Below the pieces are notes generated by a model. That model was not told where the DNA came from and made no database searches. It was given only the letters and a program-made list of their open reading frames with translations. Of a DNA stretch of 64,000 nucleotides, positions 57,645 through 64,000 are shown one piece after another. Numbering within the stretch: position 1 is the first letter of the stretch; every line of letters begins with the position of its first letter. This DNA is from Laccaria trichodermophora (lineage: Eukaryota > Basidiomycota > Agaricomycetes > Agaricales > Hydnangiaceae), in contig JACTVC010000023.1 in NCBI GenBank assembly GCA_018417955.1, positions 124,001 to 188,000 of the forward strand. The letters run 5' to 3'. Position numbers and translations under genes: made by a program.

Positions 57645-58074
57645 ACGTTCATCAGCAAAACCTGGGTGAGCTAGGCAGCACGTGGCAGGGCTGTGTAGTG
57701 CCATAGCACCATAGAAAGGGGTATCACCTTTACAGTCACCTGCGCGTTCTATGCAGCTCTACATAGAAACGCACAGCCACTACACAGCACTCCCTAGAAT
57801 CTCAGAGCAGATCTGCAGCCATTCATAGAAACACATAGCCACTTCATAGTGCTCCCTAGAATTACGGAGCAGATCTGCAGCCCTCAGTAGCAACCCCTGG
57901 GGTCTGCAGATTCCTAGAGGGGGGGCATACATTCTGCTCATTTTAATACCATATTGCATGATTTTTACACAGAACTTGTGTTATGAAAAATAAGTTTATT
58001 GTCTGCACTACTACATTATACAAGATATCCTAATATTCTACATAGTAATGACTGCAGACCGTCCATCTTTCATC

Positions 58075-58790
58075 AACAGATGGAGGATGCCATTCACGGA
58101 CAAGGAAGGGAGGATGCCATTCACCAACAAGGAAGGGAGGACGGTTGTTTGTCAAGGGACGGAGCCGTTCTTCAAAGGAGGGAGGACGCCATTCGTCGAC
58201 AAGGGAGGGAGGACACTGTTCGTCGACAACAGAGGGAAGATGCGTTTGTCGACAAGCGAGGGAAGACGCCGTTTTTCAAGGCAGGGGGAATGCCATTTAT
58301 CAATGAGAGAGGGAGGACACCGTTCATCAACGAGGGAGGGAGGACACCATTCATCGAGGGAGAAACGCCGTCCATCAAGGGAGGGAGGATGCTGTTTGTC
58401 GACGAGTGAGGGAGCAGTTCATCGAGGGAGGACACTGTTCATCGGGGGAGCCGTTTGTCGAGGGAGGGGGGCAGTTTGTCAAGAGGGAGCCTTTCGTCAA
58501 GGGAGGGAGCTGTTTGCCGAGAGAGGGAGCCATTCGTCAAGGGAGGAGTTGTTTGTCGACAAGGGAGCTGTTCGTCGATGAGGGAGGGATCTTTTCTTTA
58601 AGGGAGGAAGCCATTCTTCATGGGAGCAAGCTGTTCTTCAAGGGAGGCAGGGAGCCATTCTTCAAGGGGGGGAGGAAGCCATTCTTCAAGAGAGGGAGGA
58701 TGCCGTTCTTCAAGGGAGGAGGACACTGTTCATTGAGGGACACAGTTCGTCAACGAGGGAGGGAGGATGCTGTAACTTGACGAGGGAGGA
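58075..58790 (+). repeat. Minisatellite, GGGAGGACGCCATTCGTCGACAA-like units
   Basis: About 30 imperfect units of roughly 20-28 bp built on GGGAGG-A-GC/CC-TTC-TC-A. All three plus frames stay open for long stretches, giving proteins of GG(R/K)TPF(V/F)xxG repeats; these are artefacts of the array. Confidence 0.85.
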
Positions 58791-59629
58791 CGCCGTTTGT
58801 CAAGGAGAAGTTGAACATTGTGGTGGGAAGGAAGAACAATGAATTTCCGTGTTGGGAAATTCAAAGTTCAACATAATCACATGATGTCGGAGTTTCAACG
58901 GACTTAAACGAATTGTCTTGCAACTTGAAGTTGTTTGTCACCTGTCACTGTCTTTCACAGAAAGCATGGCATTCGAGGTGGGCATACACAATTGTAGATG
59001 GCACCATGTAATCAGGCAAATATAAAGTTCATATTGGAAAATTATTGAACAATTTCCAAGCCTTCCAAGAAATTTGCAGTTGTTACCAGAAATTTCCTGG
59101 CTATTTCCATGATTTCCTGAAATTTCCTGTTTTTTGGTAGTAGTACTAGTAGTAACAATTGAAGTTGTCTAAGTTCGAAAATGTGAGTTGAGCGCGGCAC
59201 GTGACTTCCCGCAACAGTACCGACTTCCATCAATTCACACTTACACTTTACTGTCTTTAGACAGATTCTTCACCAGTAATTGGTCCAAAGCCATTTGAGT
59301 TTTGAACAAAATACTACGTAAATAGACGCGTTGGAATCGGCTTGAACACCACTTTCCAACGCAAAAAAAATCACAAAAGACGAATATGTTTTGCAAAAGA
59401 TACTTCATATTCTTTCTTGTTGCAATCTTTGTAGGTCAATCAATCTCTGGACAGTGTTGTACTTTCTTCTTATTCCAGGCGTATTTTGGTCATAAATTAT
59501 TCATATACAATAGGGAATGTGTTTTCTACTGAAATCTAGTATACTTGTAGTTTGACTCCCTATAAGGGCTGGGTAGAAAGTGGAGGCCCCTCTATAGCAC
59601 CCTATAGTAATGGCACAAGTCTCTGTAGT
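58791..59629. other. Non-coding interior of the 3-kb TIR element
   Basis: AT-rich, no supported gene. GGAAATT-type short repeats occur at 59,080-59,130 and TATAGCACCCTATAG at 59,595-59,609. Confidence 0.5.
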
Positions 59630-60468
59630 AGGGGCGCAGTGGTGTAGTGGTCCACTGCGTGCTTCAAGGTTTCTGCAAGGAAATCAAGAGGCCGAGGGTT
59701 CAATCCTGCCCCCCCCACTTGTCGGACTACATGTTGACACCGGCAATTTCCACCACTTCGATTCACACGATGATTGCCTAGGAGAGCGTTGGAGGGGTAC
59801 ATGACATTAGCGTGCCGGCCGTATATGGAAGGGAGTCCCTGCAGGGGGTGATGGAACCTAGTGTATCGGTCTAGAGGGAGCGGATTGGGAGCCAGTCGGT
59901 TGATGTGGTAGCAATAAAGGGGAAATCCCGGTTGCGACATATTCGGAAACGGATGCACCAACAAAGATAAAGACACCGGCGTTACGGCGACAGCGTTAAG
60001 ACACCATTTCGGCTTCTCCCAAAACCCTAACAGTTCCTGGTTCACACTGCCAGACAAGCCGCCCAAGTGGGTCGCCCTGGGAATAACACTGGGCCAATGA
60101 CGGCATTCGGAAAAGTGGTCGATGAATAAATCACGCAGGGCGTAATTTCAAACTCTGGGGTTGCGCAATATTGGGATCTTGAAGCCAGCTGTTGGTAAAC
60201 AAACACCGTGGGAAGCCTGCTAGCTCAGGTGCCATGGATACGAGGGTATTAAATTCTTAGGGGGCGTTCTCGACCTCCTAGGGTTACCTGAAATAGCTTA
60301 AGCACAATGATAAAAACTACGGGCCGTTTGGGGTGGATGGTGAAGGCAACCCGGCATTACGGCAGTTAGGTCCTGGGGATAGCGCATACATAGATTTCTA
60401 TACCCTGCATGTCTCGCAAGTGCTAGATCGTAGCATGACAATAAAAGATCAATAATAATAATAATAAT
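59630..60468 (+). mobile_element. tRNA-derived SINE, 839 bp, with (AAT)n tail
   Basis: The head contains TGGTGTAGTGG (A-box) and GGGTTCAATCCTG (B-box) about 50 bp apart. The 3' end is AATAATAATAATAATA. A 13-bp target duplication AAGTCTCTGTAGT flanks it (59,617-59,629 and 60,469-60,481). These three marks define a retroposed pol III element. The body is unusually long for a SINE and is unrelated to the tRNA-like repeats of the KDZ element. Confidence 0.87.
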
Positions 60469-60624
60469 AAGTCTCTGTAGTGCTGTATAGCACAAGCTTA
60501 CGCCCACACAGTGCTGTGGAGCACTAGGGCATCTAGCCAAACTTGGCATGTAACTATGGGAAACTATGATATTAGCGGAAGCACTATGCCTGTCTACGTG
60601 GGAAAATCAGGTTTTGCTGATGAC

Positions 60625-60715
60625 TTGAGGGGTACGGGCGTGCATCTTGCTACACAGGTGCGGTTTGATTTTTTTTTTGGGATAACCTTTTCGTTAAAAC
60701 TGACTACGGCTGCTT
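60625..60715 (+). pseudogene. R2 unit copy c, third piece
   Basis: Short stretch GCATCTTGCTACACAGGTGCG...GTTAAAACTGACTACGGCTGCTT between two insertions, matching 53,850-53,930 of copy b. Confidence 0.75.
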
Positions 60716-61724
60716 AGGGCTGCGCACCGTCCGTCGGACGGGAACGGCCGTCCACTGGACGGGTGGTAAACGGGTAAGTCTCGCCCGTCCCCCGTCCCGT
60801 CAATGTTTCCTTTGGGATCTCAACGAGGACGGGACGGGGACGGAGACGGCCGTCGTACGGGTGACAGTTGTCAACTTGGAGGGCCTGTGCTGTCCAATAG
60901 AGTTGAAGGAGGGCAACTGAAGCGCAAGGTGGGTGTTGCCAGGGTTAGATGAGGATGTCTTGTTCAGAGATTGAAGGCGGATGTCAGAGTCTAAGAACGT
61001 TATGGCCCACTTATTCTGTATGAAGACGTCGCAATTAAATGGGACCGTAAAATTTGTGTGCGGCTGAAGCGAAGTACCAAGGGCTGACTTAGGTAGCAAC
61101 ATAGGCCCCGCTGGGTCATGGCAGAGTGGGCTGCTGAGGATGTAAATGAGATTTAGTCAACGTTCGTTATCAAAAGAAGGGACATGAAATCGTTACTTGC
61201 AATTGAGAAGAGACGGTGATACGCACTCGACGAAAATTGGAACAGATTTTGTTCTCTACTCCTCATGTATCCTTGTTCCTCTGGAAAGATCACATTTTGC
61301 AAAGACTCGAGTTTCGGATCCAAGGTGTTCGAGATGCATAGGCGCCAAATGTAACTGTAGTAACAGCAACGTGGGTACACGGTGAGTTTGCAAGAGGGAG
61401 GAGAAGGACTGACTGAACTTGCCCGCAACGCTCAACAGAGTCTCCCAGGCAAAATCGCCGTTGAAAGAAGGATCACACGCCTAACTCGATGGAAGGGAAC
61501 GGAAAGCTACATCATTGACGTCGATGTTGGCGTGGCAGAAGATTTTCCCACACCATCGCCGTCCGTACCGTCCAGACGGCCGTTTAGGTGACGGGAATAG
61601 ACGGGTGCTATCCGTCCCGTCCACCGTCCCGTCAGAATCTTATCCCAAGTCGAAACGGCGACGGGTAGAGCACCCGTCTAAACGTCCCGTCCAGCCGTCT
61701 TGGACGGGTACGGTGCGCAGCCCT
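60716..61724. mobile_element. Non-autonomous TIR element, 1,009 bp, 10-bp TSD
   Basis: Terminal inverted repeat AGGGCTGCGCACCGT (15 bp perfect) and 10-bp target duplication ACGGCTGCTT (60,706-60,715; 61,725-61,734). A 9-11 bp duplication suggests a Mutator-like element. Subterminal 100 bp at both ends are packed with CCCGTC / GACGGG motifs. The interior has no transposase. Confidence 0.83.
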
Positions 61725-62835
61725 ACGGCTGCTTGTAGGTAAGGGGTTGGTACGCTTTGAGCTGTCAACACTACCAGAGCATGCAGGTACTAGAACGGTG
61801 GTGATGCGTGTCGTCAAATTAGTCGGAGATCCAGGGCCTTACATGGGGGAAGATCGACCACAAGAAGGAGCTTTGGTATTGCGACATCATCCTGCCGGCG
61901 GGAAACCCAAGTTGCTCTCTTTTAACGTTGATCGGAATACACCTGTACATGCCAGGTTAAAGGGCTTTTCACATCCCGATGCGCTGCCTTTGCTTATCGC
62001 AAACACTTTTGGAAACAAGCATTCTAGCCCTTAGCTGTGTCCCCATTCATCGTCCTCGCCGGTGTGAAGCTCACAGCCGAGGAGCCCAAGCCAAGCTTGC
62101 AACTTTTTTTTTATTACCGAACTTGCTACCACATTTCCTTCCTTGGCATCTTTTCCGACGGGAGTCTTTTATGCCAGAGGCCAGCGTTACTGGTAATCCG
62201 CTCCTTCCTTCTTGCCCTTCGCAATAGCTTATCGTTGAATAACGATGGACAGTGATATTATCTTACTTCCCTCTCTATCTTTCTTTGCATCTCGGAGGTC
62301 CGTTGTGGTTCCACTACCACCTTTGAAGCATACCCCACGCTTCTACGACAAGTTCCTCTTAGACAATAACCTTATCGGGCCCAAACTGAACGATGGGATA
62401 TACTTATAGAGAGTTTTCTCCTCACCCCTTCCTGGGTCAAGCACAACTTGCTCAGCACGAATGCTTCCCCTCTTCATCTGCGTTGTCCAATTCCAAATTT
62501 AACGCGAGTCCAAGGCCGGAACGCCAGCACACCCTGTCATTAATGCGCAACGCTGTTCCTGCGCTCCTTCGTAAGTTTGGACTGACGGATGTAAGGAGGC
62601 TTGGTACTCGGTGATGTGTCGCCTTGTGGACAATTGCTATCTGCCATGGTTTCTACCCTATACATATACTTTGGCACTTTGCTAGCATATTGTAGATTGC
62701 CTCTATTTCTTCCGAAGATGAATGCCATTTTAATTCTCAGGCATTCCAATTTCCATGTTTTGAGTTCTCATAAGCTCGTGCGAACTTTAAGTTTCCCCAC
62801 TGAAATGTGTTGACTGAGCTCATTCCGGAATCTCA
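61725..62835 (+). pseudogene. R2 unit copy c, last piece
   Basis: The exon from about 61,738 reads VRGLVRFELSTLPEHAGTRTVVMRVV...GEDRPQEGALVLRHHPAGGKPKLLSFNVD and ends FGNKHSSP, the least damaged copy of this exon. The rest matches copies a and b to TGAGCTCATTCCGG. Confidence 0.75.
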
Positions 62836-62966
62836 AACGTTGAATATTGAATATTGAATGCTCACACAGTGGCTACTTTTCAAGGCATACTTACCTACAA
62901 TTATTCTCAATCTCATGTTCGTCGTTCATAAACTATGAAGTTCGTGTTTGACCAACGCCGACAACA
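62836..62966. other. Spacer between R2 array and BTB gene
   Basis: 131 bp, with a TGAATATTGAATATTGAATG microrepeat. Presumably 3' flank of the minus-strand BTB gene. Confidence 0.5.
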
Positions 62967-64000
62967 CTAACACCCATCCCCATCCCCACCATGACCCTCC
63001 CCAAACAAATCCGGCAAAGCCTCCTCAATCTTCCTAATACACTCCCCAATACTCCTCCTCGCCGCAATCCTACAATCATGATGCATATACGTAGCCGTCG
63101 AGCTCCCAAGCCGATCATAATCCTTCTGTATAACCCTCAACCTCCCCAACACATCCGCCAACCCCTTCCCTAGCACAACGTCTCCCCTCGTTTTATCCTT
63201 CCAGAATTCGACCCACGATTGGTTGCATCCGTGTTGATGCCATGTTGCGCCGCAGGAAGGGGCATGTTCGAACGGTGGTGGTGTTGTGCGTAACGATTCC
63301 CAGATTCGGGTGAGGCGGTAGTACCCTGATAAAAGACGGAGTTGTTGAGATGGTGTTATAAGGAGACGAGGTTCCTTTCTGACTGGGGTCGTTGAGGTTG
63401 AGGAAAAAGTGGATGTGTTGGACGTTCCTGGTCCTGTGAATGCCCCGAATCCTGGCGTGGGTTTGATCAGATCAACGCCAACAGCCGTGACTACTGTAGC
63501 CTTTTGCATTATCTCGAGGTACGCTGCGCCTTTGAGGGCTCGTATATCCAGTTCGTCGGCTAGCGTCATGGCTAGGTAGGCATATTGCAACGACGACGTC
63601 ATCAGTTGCGTCAACAAATCGATCATTGTGTCCAATAACGCTTGATGTCCGCACAGCTGCGCAAGCCTTATCAACCGCGTAAGTTGGTCCGTGTTCGCTG
63701 CTGTGCCTTCTACAGCGCTAGCACTGCCATTTTGAGCTGGAAAAGTGTATGACGCAGGCGGAGGTATAGCCGACAAAATCGGACACGGTTTTCGGTTCAC
63801 ATAAACCTGAATCGCATCGAGTGCCCACGTTTCAAGTGTTTTGAACGCGTATTTGTTGCTTACGCGTGCTATGTCGATGAGTCGGCTTAGATCTGCGCTT
63901 GGGGTCGTGACGATGCGGAGTTCGGGGGGGAGTGCGTATAATGCCCAGAGGAAGTGACGGAATTCGGAGGGGGTATCGCCGTGTAGGATTATGGGGTTGT
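62967..64000 (-). CDS. BTB/POZ-type fungal protein, C-terminal part, 5' end outside window
   Basis: The minus-strand frame is open from the window edge to the stop at 62,967, at least 340 codons. The upstream part (IILHGDTPSEFRHFLWALYALPPEL, IARVSNKYAFKTLETWAL) is the end of a fungal BTB domain and its helical extension; the methionine at 63,800 is internal. Downstream is the usual family tail: QLRLLSGYYRLTRIWESL, HAPSCGATWHQHGC, SWVEFWKDKT, LADVLGRLRVIQKDYDRLG, TYMHHDCRIAARR. BTB proteins act as dimeric adaptors, often for cullin-3 ubiquitin ligases, but the role of this fungal branch is unknown. Base composition (GC-rich third positions) differs from the repeat-laden DNA to its left, so this appears to be a resident gene marking the edge of the repeat block. 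Confidence 0.8.
   Translation of the reverse strand, partial: NPIILHGDTPSEFRHFLWALYALPPELRIVTTPSADLSRLIDIARVSNKYAFKTLETWALDAIQVYVNRKPCPILSAIPPPASYTFPAQNGSASAVEGTAANTDQLTRLIRLAQLCGHQALLDTMIDLLTQLMTSSLQYAYLAMTLADELDIRALKGAAYLEIMQKATVVTAVGVDLIKPTPGFGAFTGPGTSNTSTFSSTSTTPVRKEPRLLITPSQQLRLLSGYYRLTRIWESLRTTPPPFEHAPSCGATWHQHGCNQSWVEFWKDKTRGDVVLGKGLADVLGRLRVIQKDYDRLGSSTATYMHHDCRIAARRSIGECIRKIEEALPDLFGEGHGGDGDGC

Larger units (their letters stand above)
57645..60624. mobile_element. About 3-kb TIR element of unknown type
   Basis: Inverted ends share TCATCAGCAAAACCTG (57,649-57,665 and 60,608-60,623). The R2 sequence is continuous across it (CCGACGGTGTGTTA before, GGGTACGGGCGTGCATCTTGC after), which proves insertion. 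The target duplication is not clear (possibly TTAA/TTGA). The interior has short direct repeats with CATAGAAACRCATAGCCAC (57,750-57,860), a long minisatellite, a SINE, and no transposase. Confidence 0.65.

Noticed and set aside
58048..58780. Repetitive protein ORFs (GGRTPFVDKGG type)
   Set aside because: Minisatellite read in overlapping frames.
59602..60066. Minus-strand ORF of 154 codons
   Set aside because: Falls in the SINE body and is antisense to it; no domain.
61197..61591. Small ORFs in the 1-kb TIR element
   Set aside because: Short, no motif, and bounded by subterminal repeats; no evidence of a gene.

Overview
The window is nuclear DNA of a filamentous basidiomycete, most likely an Agaricomycete. 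Genes are split by many 43-64 bp GT...AG introns, and nearly everything recognisable belongs to families typical of Agaricomycetes: KDZ transposase with a CxC2 cysteine cluster, TET/JBP dioxygenase, Helitron Rep/Pif1 helicase, Spt5-like KOW proteins and a BTB protein. I cannot name the species.

Layout. 1-4.5 kb: 3' part of a large secreted-type gene with two zinc metallopeptidase domains. 4.5-7.4 kb: no convincing gene, one 100-bp tandem repeat. 7.4-17.2 kb: a decayed Helitron (DUF6570-like N-terminus, HUH Rep, Pif1 helicase), split by a 3.56-kb non-autonomous LTR element (11,060-14,622). 17.57-18.73 kb: a TIR element. 19.0-21.5 kb: an Spt5-like NGN/KOW gene. 22-23.4 kb: small host-like genes. 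23.4 kb onward: a roughly 2.1-kb gene-bearing unit ('R2') present as three tandem copies and riddled with insertions up to 62.8 kb. 62.97 kb to the end: C-terminal part of a BTB/POZ-family gene that continues beyond the window.

The central feature is a 23,976-bp element at 24,106-48,081. It has 90-bp terminal inverted repeats, is flanked by the direct repeat TAATCCT, and sits inside R2 copy a, whose two halves flank it. It carries a KDZ transposase gene (damaged), an intact 364-residue TET/JBP-type 5-methylcytosine dioxygenase with all expected catalytic residues, and at least five further genes: a small ORF, a gene convergent with TET/JBP, a repetitive acidic protein, a protein with F-x-F repeats, and a Cys-cluster/coiled-coil protein. 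Its left third carries ten tRNA-like repeats, a 3.4-kb fold-back palindrome and a 272-bp tandem repeat.

Nesting. R2 copy a holds the KDZ element, then a second copy of the LTR element (48,253-52,129, TSD TCGCC). Copy b holds a 688-bp hAT-type MITE (8-bp TSD). Copy c holds a 1,010-bp hAT-type element with gene fragments, a roughly 3-kb TIR element that itself contains an 839-bp tRNA-derived SINE (13-bp TSD), and a 1,009-bp element with 10-bp TSD. Several broken reading frames are broken by TGA where a CGA codon would fit, and in one R2 pair the CGA and TGA forms can both be read, which suggests CpG decay of repeats. That is biologically adjacent to the 5mC-oxidising enzyme carried here, although the link is inference.
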